Notes: generated by a model not told the origin, from the sequence alone. A stretch of 64,000 nt of DNA from Trema orientale (GCA_002914845.1 JXTC01000178.1:116157-180156); one strand, 5' to 3'; counted from the first letter of the stretch, positions 23,929-35,740 are shown. Numbers and translations: made by a program.

Positions 23929-23974
23929 TTCGCAAGGTCTTTTCTGAGTATAAGAGCATAGCACATATATATAT

Positions 23975-24222
23975 AGGGCACCAATCCAATAGGTATTTTT
24001 TTTATTACCTGTACATAGATATCATTTTGGCCAATGAAATATTATCATGCACATTTTTTATAGTAAAAAGTAAGAGAGAGAGAAATAGCACGAATGATGC
24101 ACGTCTTTTTATGCAATTCATTATAGCCGTTTGATCATCATTAGATGATATGATCCAACGGTTAAAAAAAAATATCTACACATAGGTAAAAAAAGAATAC
24201 CTATTGGATTGGCAACCATATA
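23975..24222 (+). mobile_element. MITE of the (TA)n-associated family, copy 2
   Basis: Starts TATAGGGCACCAATCCAATA and ends ACCTATTGGATTGGCAACCA, flanked by TA runs on both sides. It is very similar to copy 1, 195 bp away, and shares the interior GATGCACGTCTTTTTATG. Confidence 0.7.
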
Positions 24223-24239
24223 AATATATATAATAGGGA

Positions 24240-25391
24240 TCAACAAAAATTAGCCTGCACCGAAGTCTGAATGCCCCAGAAATCATACAAGAAAATAGGA
24301 AGTTGGGGCTTAGGGAAGATTGGCAAAATGGGTAAGGTGGACAATATTGGTCAACTGAAGAGAGAATGATTTTATTGTGTGAGAGCAATATATAATCACC
24401 ATGCGATTCCTTTGTTTTGTGCCCATTGTGTTTGATTTCCTTGTTTATTTTTTATGAATCTGTAGTTGATGTACTGAATTAATTATTAATGCAACTAAAG
24501 TATTTGATAAAATGCTTGAGATGAAATCAAGTCACTTTGTCATTCTCTAAGCTTTGAGCTTTGTGAAAAATATAAAGTACTTTGAGGTAAACAAACATAG
24601 CGTAAAGTTGGAAAAAGGTTTAGATTCTCATAAAAAGTGGAAGGAGAAAATTACACAACTCTGTGTTTATTTTTCCTCCTGATTCTTTTGTTTTATACTC
24701 TGTTTTATACTTTTGTTTTATAAAAATACTGTTTAAGTATTGAATTATCAATGAATTTTAACAGATGTCTTCTATTTTCTCTTAGTCATCTGGAAAATTA
24801 CGAATTTTTCAGGCAATCCTAACATAGCTTTTTAGTTTCTTGAAAAACTTCTAAAACTCGACTTAGTTTTATAAGGAAGAAGGTGGAGAAACTTTTTTAT
24901 CAGTTACCTATCAGCCTAAAATTCTGGTTTGTTAACTTATTTTGAACCTTATTGTGGGAAAAGATTATTTATTAGGTTGATCAAATACTTTTGTGCTCAG
25001 TGATTCTTATTTTTCTTTCCTTTTAAGGTTTGTTTTGCCAGGCACGCATTTAGTTGGACATAGTTTTATAAGAGTATGCTTCTGTAGATTAGATTAAATC
25101 TGTTACCACTGTGAAGTTTGTGGTCATTTTGGAAATTGGTATAAGAATATAGTTAGACACAGTTCCACAGCAACCCACATCTGCCAAACCCTCTAAACTT
25201 TGACAACTTTGATCTAGGTCCACTGATTTTCCTAACCAATATAGTGTTATAGTGTGAATTATTTAATTTGAGATAATCTTAAAGCCTTCTGAAGTTCTTT
25301 GTTTGTTTATGTGGGGAAGTATTTCATTTATTTATTTATTTTGCATCTTGTAATGCTCATCATCTTTTTCGGTGGTTCTTGCTTGCATTAC
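24240..25391. other. Intergenic spacer left of the Gypsy element
   Basis: AT-rich, no gene or repeat recognised. It ends with GATAT (25392-25396), the left target duplication of the retrotransposon. Confidence 0.3.
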
Positions 25392-25396
25392 GATAT

Positions 25397-27037
25397 TGAT
25401 TAACATCTAATTGTGTATATTTATTATTGGATTATATCATCAATATACACTTAGAGTTTCATTAAATTCCGTAATTTAAAGCACTTTTATAGACATAGGC
25501 ATAAAAGCAAGAATTACCCCTAATTTACGCTAAATATTCGTTTCTGCGCAGGTTTCGGGATCTTGATCCAATTCTTGAACCCATAGATTCTGGACTCAAT
25601 TCCTCACTAAACCCGATTCATAAGATCAGCCTAGATTATTTCACAATGGATTTCAAGTGGACAACATTGTAAATTAGACTGCATTCACGTTGAGCCCGAC
25701 ACTCTTTAATATTTGGCCTATTCTGGCCTCAATATAATTTCAAATGGAGTGATTTTTGATGCTATGGATATGTACACAAAAAGATCTAGATGATTTGTTC
25801 TTTGAGAAAATTTAAAAGAAGCTGAAATCTGGGTGAAAATGTCAGATCTTTCCAAATAATAAGATCAGTAACTAATTTTGACTCAGCAGAACCTATCTTT
25901 ACCATTTTTGCTTTAAGTCAAGAAATACATATCCAATTGATGCAATTCTGGTGGCATACGATTCCTAAGAGATAAAGCTTCAGATTTTCTTCTTTGATTA
26001 AGACATTTTTCGTCTGAATTCATAGAGTTTCAGATACATCTTTGGGAGGGACTGAATCTGCCACAACAAGTTGCCAACTTAAACTTATCCTTAGCCTAAA
26101 AATGTGGACTATGTATCTCCAAGTTTTTCTATAAATAGATGCTTAAGTTAGGCTTAAGGGGCATCTCTTGTTTTCAGATATTAAGATCATTCTCTTATTT
26201 TCTCCTCTATTTTCTATATTATTGTAATGTCATTTTGCATGTAAAGTAGTAAAATATTTCTATGCACTTTTATGTTTATATCATGTTCATCTTTGTTTTT
26301 TTTCATTATCATGTCTAGTTAATTTCTATCTTGCTAAGGTGAAAGGGTAATTTCTTGAGGGAAGAATAAGTATAATCTAAAACTCTACATAGAATTAATT
26401 GTTTACATCCTTTAATCATTATTGTAATATATGTGTTATCTTTACTTTCTTAATTAATCTAATACCTCCTTGTTAAGTGGTGTGTCTTGACTCATTGTAT
26501 ATAACCTTTGGCACAACAAATACTTGATTCTATTTGAGCCGTATGTTCGGTTAACCAGCTGTGCTAGGATGGAATCTTGATTTGTTGTAGACATAAGGTG
26601 CTACTATGAGTACTTGACCACATTTATAAGTGTTGGCGTTATCCAAAAAAGATAATTAAGGAAACTAATGCAATCACATGTGTAACTTAAAGAACCTTTA
26701 ATGCTAAATCTTCCAATTGGAATCACCATTGCGTGTGGATTCTAATTGAGTAATAAATGAGTTTAAATTATACCTATTTGACGTATCAAGAGAGGATCCC
26801 CTAACCTTAGTAATCATTTAATTCTTTATCTTTTCATATCTCATCATTTTATCTCTTTGTTTTATTGCAAACATTCTACAACATATTCTCTCTCATCCTT
26901 TTAATTCTTGTTATATATAGTTTATGGTTTTGTATTGTTCACTAACCTTCCTGTAGATCAACCTCGGTCTTGCCGAGTAATTTATTACTTTGACACTCCT
27001 ATACTTGGGAAAAGACTTCACTAATTTGAACCAGTCA
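25397..27037 (+). repeat. 5' LTR
   Basis: 1641 bp, TG...CA. A TATA box CTATAAATAG at 26130-26139 is conserved in the 3' LTR (36828-36837) and presumably sets the start of the genomic RNA about 30 bases downstream. Confidence 0.93.
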
Positions 27038-27043
27038 AGTTTT

Positions 27044-27061
27044 TGGCGCCGTTGCCAGGGA
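27044..27061 (+). promoter_or_regulatory. Primer binding site for tRNA-Asp
   Basis: TGGCGCCGTTGCCAGGGA, six bases after the 5' LTR, matches the complement of the 3' end of plant tRNA-Asp(GTC) at 17 of 18 positions. It primes minus-strand DNA synthesis. Confidence 0.85.
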
Positions 27062-27184
27062 GTTAAAGTTTATTCTACAAACCATAATTTCATTTCTTTT
27101 TCTTTTAATTTTTATCTCATCTCCTTCCTTCTTCATTTTCTTTCTAGTTGATAAAAAAAAAACCCTTTCTTATTTTGCATTTGT

Positions 27185-30100
27185 ATGAAAGTTTGGTCAC
27201 GCTCATCAAGTGGTAGACTTATTAGTAAGCCTTCATTTTCTCTTGAAAACATGGTCGAAAATCAAATTGATCAAGAAGATAATCATTCTGTACATAATGA
27301 TCAAGATAGACCGAGGACACTAAGAGACCACATGAATCCCATAAGAATAGGTGCACCCTCATGTTTAATTTTTTCTCCCGATGCATCTCATTTCAATTTC
27401 AAGCCTGGTATCATTCAACTTTTACCAACTTTTCATTGCTTAGATTCAGAAAATCCATGCTTGCATTTAAGGGAATCTGAAGAGGTGTGTAATACGTATA
27501 ATGACCAAAATTGTGGTATGAACACCATTAGACTTAAGCTTTTTCCTTTTTCATTAAAAGATAAAGCTAAAACATGGCTACAAAATCTTAGCTCAGGTTC
27601 CATTGGTTCTTGGGATGAAATACAACAACAGTTTTTGAAAAAGTTTTTCCCTCCTCACCGAACAAATTCTTTCAAAAGATAAATCACCACTTTCACTCAA
27701 AAACAAAGAGAATCATTTTACCAGTGTTGGGATAGGTATAAGGAACTACTTAATACTTGTCCTCATCATGGTTTTGAAATGTGGAGGTTAGTGTCACATT
27801 TTTATGAGGGATTAACACCTAGAGATAGGCAAATGGTTAAAATGATGTGTAATGGTACTTTTGAAGATAAAGACCTGAATGAGGTAATTGAATACTTAGA
27901 CTTACTAGCTGAAAATGTACAAAATTGGGACACCATGGGAACTTGTGAGGCACATACCAAAACACCCTCTGCATCTAGTGGAAGCATGTATAAACTTAGG
28001 GAAGATCACGAGTTCTAAGCCAAATTTGCATCCTTAGCTATAAAAGTCGAGGCACTTGAAATGGAAAAGAGTGGTCAAGTGAAATCTTTGCAAGAAATTG
28101 TGTGTCATATCTGTGAAACTAATGATCACTCAACTAATGATTGTCCAACTCTACCTTCTTTTAACGAATGTCTTCATGAGCAAGTTAATATTTTAAACAC
28201 ATTCAAAAGACCAAATCCTAACTCATATTCTCAAACATATAATCCCGGTTTGAGAAATCACCCAAATTTTAGTTGGAGGAGTGATAATCACGCTCAATCT
28301 TCACAACCACCATCTCATGCACAACAAAATTTTCAAAATCCTCAAGGTTATGCACCTTATATCCCTCCTCCTAGGAAAAATCTTGAAGAAACATTACATT
28401 CATTCATTGAAAAGCAGGAGTCTATCAATACTCAAAATGCTCAAACTATGGCAGATTTGAAAAATACTCTTGCAAAATTTGCATCTGCTCTCCAAATTCA
28501 AGAAAAAGGTAAGTTTCCCTCTCAACCACTATAAAACCCCAAGAGACAATTCAATTCACATGCAGGATCCTCTGGAGGCCAACCTATGGATCAAGTCAAA
28601 TCAATCATGACTCTTCGTAGTGGTAAGATTATTGAAAAACCTATTCTTGAACCTTGTGAAAAAGATAATGAATCAAATTCCAAGGGTAAGGAAGGGGTTA
28701 AACCTATACCCTCTGAAGAAAAGATTGAATCTTCTCCTGCTCTCCCATTTCCTCATGCTTTAAATAATTCAAGGAAAGTGAATCACAATCCAGAAATTTT
28801 TGAAATCTTCAAATAGGTAAAGATCAATATCCCTTTATTGGATGCTATTAAACATATACCATCTGATGCTAAATTCTTGAAGGATTTGTGCACTGTAAAA
28901 GGAAAACTGAATGTGAAAAAGAAAGCTTTTCTAGCCGAACAAGTAAGTTCAATACTTCAAAACAATAATAGTTTGAAATATAAAGACCCTGGTTGTCCTA
29001 TAATTTCATGTGTTATTGGTAAACAAAAAATTGAGCAAGCCTTACTTGATCTTAGAGCTAGTGTGAATTTACTTCCATATTCAGTTTATCAAAAACTCAA
29101 TCTAGGTGAGTTAAAATCAACTTCTGTCACTCTTTTACTTGCCGATAGATCAGTTAAAATCCCAAGAGGAATAGTAGAAGATGTGTTAGTTCAAGTTGAT
29201 AAATTCATATATCCTGTGGATTTTATTGTCTTGGATACATAACCTGTTGAGGTAAGTAATCCAATTCCAGTTATTTTAGGATGACCATTTCTAGCAACTT
29301 TTAATGCTTTGATTAATTTTAGGAATGGAGTGATGAAGCTTTCATTTGGGAATATGACACTTGAACTTAATGTTTCCAACTTGTGTAAGCAACTACATGA
29401 AGAGGATGAAAATGAGGAGGCTAACGTGATTGAAACTATCTTAAGTGATTGTGTTCAAACAGGGAGTAATTTAGATCCATTGGAAGTTTTTTTAGTTAAT
29501 TCATTTGAATCAAGTATGCAGTTGGATCATGATATCTCTAATATATGTTCTTTACTTGACTATTCTCAAGGAATGGAAAACAAAGAATGGAGGCCAAGAT
29601 TCAAAGAATTACCACCACGTTCCAATATAACAATTTCTTCAAGTATCCAACCACCCAAGCTTGAGTTGAAATCATTGCCATCCGATCTCAAATACTCCTT
29701 TTTAGGGGAAGATGAGACTTTTCCGGTAATAATCTCTTCTAAACTTGATGAACACTAAGAAGGTAAGTTGTTACAAATTTTGAAAATGCATAAATCTGCT
29801 TTAGGATGGACCGTAGCTGACATAAAGGGGATAAGTCCTTTGATTTACATACACAAGATTTATTTAGAAGAAAATAGCAAACCCACAAGAGAAATGCAAA
29901 GAAGACTTAATCCTAGTCTGAAAGAAGTAGTGAGAAATGAAGTCATTAGACTCCTAGATAATGGAATTATTTATCCTATTTCTGACAGTAAATGGGTAAG
30001 TCCTACCCAAGTTGTCCCTAAAAAATCCGGAGTTACTGTGGTCAAAAATGAAAAGAATGAATTAATTCCAACTAGGATTGTTACTGGTTGGTGTGTGTGT

Positions 30101-33100
30101 ATTAACTATAGGAAACTCAATTCAATGACTAGGAAAGACCATTTTTCTTTACCTTTTATGGATCAAATCCTTGAAAGAGTTGCAGGACATGAATTTTATT
30201 ATTTCCTAGATGGGTATTCAGGGTACAATCAAATCGAAATAGCACTTGAAAATCAAGAGAAAACCACTTTTACATGTCCATTTGGTACATTTGCTTATCG
30301 TAGGATGTCTTTTGGATTATGTAATGCACTAGCCACATTTCAAAGATGCATGCTTAGCATATTTAGTGATATGGTTGAACGTTCTCTTGAAATTTTCATG
30401 GATGACTTCTCTGTTTTTGGTGATTCTTTCGATGATTGTCTAATGAACTTGGAAAAAGTCTTGAAAAGGTATGAAGAAAAGAATCTTGTACTTAATTGGA
30501 AAAAAAGTCATTTTACGGTAACAAATGGGATTGTTCTTGGCTATATTGTTTCATCAAAAGGAATTGAGGTAGACAAGTCAAAAATTGAATTAATTTCCAA
30601 CTTGCCTACACCAAAATGTGTAAGAGATGTTAGATCATTCTTAGGACATGCTAGTTTTTATAGAAGGCTTATCAAAGATTTCAGTATAATATCTAAACCA
30701 TTGTGTAACCTCTTATCTAAAGACAATGTATTTGAATGGACTAAAGAATGTGAAGAAGCATTTGTAAAGCTAAAAAAATTGCTTACCTCTGCTCCTATCA
30801 TTCAACCACCCGATTGGTCTCTTCCTTTCGAAATAATGTGTGATGCTAGTGATTATGCTGTTGGAGCTGTTTTGGGACAACAAAAAGATGGTAAGCCACA
30901 CGTGATTTACTATGCAAGTAAGACTTTAAATGATGCTCAAATAAATTATTCAACTACCAAAAAAGAATTACTTGCAGTAGTATTTGCTTTAGAAAAATTT
31001 CGTTCTTATCTTGTTGGCTCACCAGTAATTGTCTTTAGTGATCATGCAGCATTGAAATATCTTTTCTTTAAGAAGGATTCTAAGCCAAGATTGATACGGT
31101 GGATCTTATTACTTCAGGAGTTTGATATCATAATCAAGGATAAGAAAGGCGTCGAAAATGTTGTCGCTGACCATTTATCAAGGCTAACAACAGAGTTATC
31201 TTTTGGGACTACACCTATCAATGATTATTTTCCTGATGAATCTTTATTCTCTGTCACTTCAATACCTTGGTTTGCTAACATTGTCAACTTTCTTGCAACA
31301 GGAGTTATGCCATCTGAATGGAGTAGTCAAGATAAAAGAAAGTTTTTAAGTGAAGTAAAGAATTTTTATTGGGATGACCCTTATCTGTTAAAGTACTGTC
31401 CTGATCAAATCTTTCGAAGATGTATACCAGATAATGAGGTGAGTAGTGTCATAAACTTTTGTCATACAGAAGCATGTGGAGGTCACTTTTCGTCAAAAAA
31501 GACAGCTGTAAAAATCTTGCAGTGTGGATTTTATTGGCCAACCTTGTTCAAAGATACTCATGCTTTTTGCAAATCTTGTAAAAATTGTCAAAAGTTAGAG
31601 TCAATTTCAAAACGTCACATGATGCCTTTAAATCCTATTTTGGTGATTGAAATCTTTGATTGTTGGGATTTAGACTTTATAGGACCTTTTATTTCGTCAT
31701 TTGGTTTTGTGTACATTCTAATAGCTGTTGATTATGTGTCAAAATGGGTAGAGGCAATTCCAAGTCGAAACAATGACCATAAAACAGTGATCAAATTTTT
31801 GAAAGAAAACATTTTGAGTCGATTTGGAATTCCTCGATCCATGATAAGTGATGGGGGAACACATTTTTGTAATAAGCCATTTGGGCCATGTTTGGTGCGC
31901 CGTATTGTATTATATTGTATTGTAATGTATTTTATTGGATTGTATTGTATTGTATTATTCTATTACAGTACTATGTTTGGTTTTGCATTTGTATTAAGAT
32001 GTTGTATTAAAAAATTAATTTTGAAAACTACCATTTTTAAAAGTTTACTTAGAAAAATATCATTTTTCAAAAAATATTTAGGAAAATATCACTTATAAAA
32101 TTACCACTTTTAAAATTTATTTACGAAAAAATCACTTTTTAGATATAAAATTAGAAAAATACCACTTTTAAAAATTTATTTAGAAAAATACCACTTTTGA
32201 AAAGGATAAAGTGATGTGAGAGAGAAAAGGATGAGAGAGAAATTAAGAATAGAAAAAGTGAGGAGAGTGAGTATTGTATAATACTATGTTAAAGTTAAAA
32301 TTATGTAATACAATGTAATGCGGACCTTTTATTCTGTATTAGATAATACTCTCCGTATTGTATTAAATTTTGATGTCGTATTAAATAATACAATATAAAG
32401 GCATAACCAAACACAGTATTATGTTTAATTAATACAATACAGAATCCTTATACAGTGTACCAAACATGACCTTGAGTCATTAATGAAGAAATATGGAATC
32501 ACACACAAAGTTGCTACCCCTTTTCACCCTCAGACAAATGGACAAGTAGAACTTGCAAATAGGGAGATTAAACAAATTTTAGAGAAAACAGTTAACCCAA
32601 ATCGTAAAGATTGGTCTTTGAGATTTAGTGATGCACTTTGGGCTTATCGAACTGCTTTCAAAACCTCACTTGGTATGTCACCCTATAGGATAGTTAATGG
32701 AAAACCTTGTCATTTGCCTGTGGAACTTGATCACAAAGCTTTTTGGGCTATTAAAACTTTCAACTCAAATCTTGATGTTGCTTGTAAGTTGCGAAAATTA
32801 CAAATAAATGAGCTTGAAGAATTGAGAAATGATGCATATGAGAATTCGAAAATTCATAAGGCTAGAACCAAAACTTTTCATGACAATGTAATTTCAAAAA
32901 AAATATTTGTTGTTGGTCAAAAGGTCTTGCATTATAATTCTCGACTTCATATATTTCCTGGAAAATTAAGATCAAGGTGGAGTGGACCTTTCATTGTAAA
33001 ACATGTATATTCTTATAGTGCCATTGACATTGAAAATCCCAAAAATGGTAATGTGTTTAAGGTGAATGGACAAAGACTCAAACTATTTCTTGACAACCAA

Positions 33101-33154
33101 ATTCTTCAAGAGGAAGTCCTTTACCTCAGTGATCCATGTTATGAGCAATCATAA
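27185..33154 (+). pseudogene. Gypsy gag-pol polyprotein, inactivated
   Basis: One continuous frame runs from 27185 to the MITE at 31884 and resumes at 32472. Gag has the GIIQLLPTFHCLDSENPCLH region and a CHICETNDHSTNDC zinc knuckle (about 28090-28135). The protease site reads DLRAS where the family has D-x-G-A, so it is dead. Reverse transcriptase shows [11 protein letters not shown] and the catalytic FMDDFS. RNase H shows [14 protein letters not shown]. Integrase has the HHCC finger ([11 protein letters not shown]...CKSCKNC) and catalytic Asp in DLDFIGPF and ISDGGTHF, with Glu in [13 protein letters not shown]. Stop codons break the frame at 27680, 28016, 28532, 28814, 29240, 29282 and 29756. 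All are TAA/TAG where Gln is expected, or TGA where Arg is expected. The MITE splits the integrase. No frameshift was seen in gag-pol. Confidence 0.93.
31884..32471. mobile_element. Tourist-like MITE inserted in the integrase
   Basis: The ends GGCCATGTTTGGT and ACCAAACATGACC are inverted repeats with one mismatch, typical of PIF/Harbinger Tourist elements. The element is flanked by TTG at 31881-31883 and 32472-32474. Removing it with one TTG restores a continuous integrase frame (NKPF then ESLMKKYG), which proves insertion after the retrotransposon. 588 bp, with ATTGTATTGTATT runs inside each end and AAAATACCACTTTTAAAAA units in the middle; no coding capacity. A sister copy is at 10507-11071. 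Confidence 0.9.
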
Positions 33155-33445
33155 TTTGTTGTAAATATTCAATTCTCTATTTTTAACTTTGTTTGTTCTT
33201 GCAGGTTATTTTTTTTAGTGTGTTTGTTTGCTTCTTTCATTACTTTCCTGGTTAAGTGGCGGATAACGGTACTCCGTGACCTTTAAGTCGGTTTCTTCAG
33301 TTTCCCACAATAATTGAAGAAAAAAAAAATGAAAATGAAATAATAGAAAAAGAAAAAAAAAATTGTGTATAAAGTTTCAATCTCTCATTAAGATTTACAA
33401 TAACTTTTTACTTCTTTCCTCTTCCTTTCAATTTCTTTCTTCAAG
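33155..33445. other. Retrotransposon internal non-coding segment
   Basis: Lies between the integrase stop and the accessory ORF. It contains GTGGCGGATAACGGTACTCC (33257) and long A runs. No ORF. Confidence 0.4.
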
Positions 33446-33990
33446 ATGGATGTCACTCTTTCAAAATTGCAAAAATATTTTCCTTCTCTTCCTCAAAATG
33501 CTCTGCTAAAAGTTTACCTTGCTAGGTGTGAATAAGGTTACTAATACATATGGGCATTCCTGAAGATATCCGTTGGATTATCGAAGCAAAGGTACGAATA
33601 TCAGGTGAGTTTTTAAATTCATTTGTTTCATACATGCCTGGTCATGGTAAAAGCTCATTTGCGAAAAAGCATCGTGCTAATAGAATGAAAGTTTGTCATA
33701 AATGTGCACGATGGACTTGTAACACAAAATGCCGCTCTTTAGGAATGGTATCCACAAATCGTGAAGATAAAATAAACTTTATTAAGGATGGCATGAGTAA
33801 GGGGTCATTGGATAATCTCCTATCGAGCCTTGAGACGCATCCTAGTGGAGATGTATATCTTGCAATTCGTAAATTGTGGCCCCAATTTCAACAAGAGTAT
33901 GAGCGATATAGTCTTGGGAATCTGACTTTAAAAGACCCTGTTTGTCAATTTGTAAGAAAATTGGATGGGAAGCCAATCCTCAACCCATAG
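33446..33990 (+). pseudogene. Accessory 3' ORF of the retrotransposon, function unknown
   Basis: A short first piece (33446-33535, starting MDVTLSKLQKYFPSLPQ) ends at TAA. After a change of frame, an open stretch from 33550 gives 146 residues (MGIPEDIRWIIEAKVR...). The second piece has a cysteine cluster CHKCARWTCNTKC (C-x2-C-x4-C-x3-C, residues about 56-68), which could bind zinc but is not the usual CCHC knuckle. The rest is helical and charged and ends KLDGKPILNP. I do not recognise the family. Its position after integrase is where some Athila/Tat elements carry an extra ORF, sometimes env-like, but no membrane segment is visible. It could also be a second captured host fragment. Confidence 0.5.
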
Positions 33991-34164
33991 AGAGCGTTTA
34001 AGCCATTACTGGACGTAAAACCAGAGGAAGATGTGAGCCACAATCACAACTACATGTACATATGCATGCTTTATCCTTTTATCGTTTTGTTAAAATCTTC
34101 AAACTTTTTCTGACAAAAGCTGACCTACCCCCGTAGGTGCTATCATTGCATTACTTTTCCTATC

Positions 34165-34174
34165 TCTATAAATA
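34165..34174 (+). promoter_or_regulatory. TATA box upstream of the LOG copy
   Basis: CTATAAATAC lies 66 bases before the LOG start codon (34240), with a C/T- and A-rich leader between, as for a plant RNA polymerase II gene. It may allow transcription separate from the LTR. Untested. Confidence 0.45.
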
Positions 34175-34239
34175 CACCATTTCTTTTCTCCATTTTCATT
34201 CAATTCAAACTCATTCATAAGTTTAAGAGGAGTGTTAAA

Positions 34240-34893
34240 ATGGCCAGATCCTCATTTCGTAAAATCACAAACATTTGTGTATTTTGTGGATCCAGTCCGG
34301 GGAAAAAAAAAAGAGTTCCTAGAGGTAGCAAATCATCCTGGTAAGGTGTTAGCTGAAAGGAAAATACATTTAGTTTATGGAGGAGGTAGCCTTGGGTTAA
34401 TGGGGTGTGTGTCAACAGCTGCATTCATTGGAGGAAGCCAAGTTTTGGGAATCATCCCAAAAGCTTTGATTGCAGGAAACATCATTGGAAAAATGGTTGG
34501 GGAAGAACTGATAGTGTCGACAATGCATGAATGAATACAAAAGATGCTTGATCATTCTGATGCTTTTATTGCCTTACCGAGAGCATTGGAATATTAGAAG
34601 AAATTTTTCAAATTGCTTATTTGACCCAGCTAAAAATCCACCAAAAACCCATTGGCCTGTTAAATATTAATGGTTTCTTTAATGGTTTGATGTCTTTTAT
34701 AGATCATGCTATAAAACAGAAGTTTATTTTAGACTCTTCAAGACGAATCTTCATCTGTGCTATAACTCCTGAGCAGTTAATTAATCAATTGTAAATTTAT
34801 GTCCCAGAAGTTGATCCAGCCATAACTCGGTTAGACTGGTCAAACAAAGAACGCCGAAAAAAAGCTAGATTGGATCTGTCTCTTAGTCTGTAA
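34240..34893 (+). pseudogene. LOG: LOG-like cytokinin riboside 5'-monophosphate phosphoribohydrolase, captured by the retrotransposon and decayed
   Basis: The translation starts MARSSFRKITNICVFCGSSP, the usual LOG opening, and continues with KIHLVYGGGSLGLMGCVSTA and VLGIIPKALIAG, the nucleotide-binding core of this Rossmann-fold family. Later it has SDAFIALP, then GILEEIF, HQKPIGLLNINGFFNGLMSF and AITPEQL. LOG enzymes cut cytokinin ribotides to active free bases in one step. The coding region is contiguous, about 650 bp, whereas plant LOG genes usually have several introns; this suggests an RNA-derived copy. Four lesions are visible: a frameshift in the A-run at 34301-34311, TGA at 34532 where Arg is usual, a deletion that destroys the catalytic PGGxGTxxE at about 34577-34600, and TAA at 34792. 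The copy lies in the same orientation as gag-pol. It is inactive here; sister elements may not be. Confidence 0.88.
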
Positions 34894-35465
34894 AACTTTC
34901 TAGTCTCATGATTTTTCTCACAGTACTTTATTTTCTTTATGTATTTTTCAAGTTTTTCTTTTCAGTAGTTCCTGTTTCAGGTGATATCTTCTATACTTTT
35001 CCTATTTAACTCAAGACATTGGGCACAATATTTGATTCTGGTTGGGAGGAGGAGATAGTTGACACCAAAAAAAAAAAAAAAAATCTTTTTGCTGTTATTA
35101 AAACCATTGGACATAGCGACTATGTCATTGATAGCAGAGTAAGGAGTAAGTTTACTCTTGAGACGCATCATAGGGGATATGTAACATTTAATCTTGATTT
35201 TTAAATTTCCTAATATTGTTTCATCATGCATTTCTTTTTGAATTTTTCAAATTTATAAACTCTTATATTATGTTCATATACTTATTTAGCAAATATTCAT
35301 AAACCATCCTCCGCACACACACACTTTGACATATGATTGTGGGTTACAAATTGAACTGTTATGATACTCAAGTTCTTATATTTTATCAAAGGTAGCAACT
35401 AAGGGAAGGGGTAAAATAAAAAAAATAATTAAAAAAAAAATAATCGTAGAAAATTTTGGGTTTTG
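34894..35465. other. Retrotransposon internal non-coding segment
   Basis: AT-rich tail after the LOG copy with a poly(A) run at about 35067-35083. No recognised gene. Confidence 0.35.
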
Positions 35466-35740
35466 TAGCCTCCTTAACTCGAGTAACTAAGCCTGTAGGG
35501 GTGTCTTAACACCTAATACCTTAAGGCCAATTGGCTTGGGAGTTATTGGCCCAAAGCTCGTTACAAGGGTTAAGGAGAAAGCTTAAGAAAATTAGACATT
35601 GCACTATCTATAGTTGTCTTCTTTAATAAAAGCATCTGCAACCTGAGTTATTAAGCTTGTAGGGATGTCTCAACACCCAATGCCCTGAGGCCAACTGGTC
35701 TGGGAGTCATTAGCCTAAAGCTCGCTACATGGGTTAAGGA
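35466..35740 (+). repeat. Imperfect tandem repeat near the 3' end of the retrotransposon
   Basis: Two copies of about 105 bp (35466-35577 and 35638-35740), sharing GTAGGG[G/A]TGTCT[T/C]AACACC, TGGGAGT[T/C]ATT and AAAGCTCG[T/C]TACA. Most differences are C/T exchanges. Long A runs follow. Confidence 0.6.

Noticed and set aside
33446-33990. Envelope-like gene of an Athila element
   Set aside because: No signal peptide, membrane segment or fusion-like region is visible; kept as an unknown accessory ORF.
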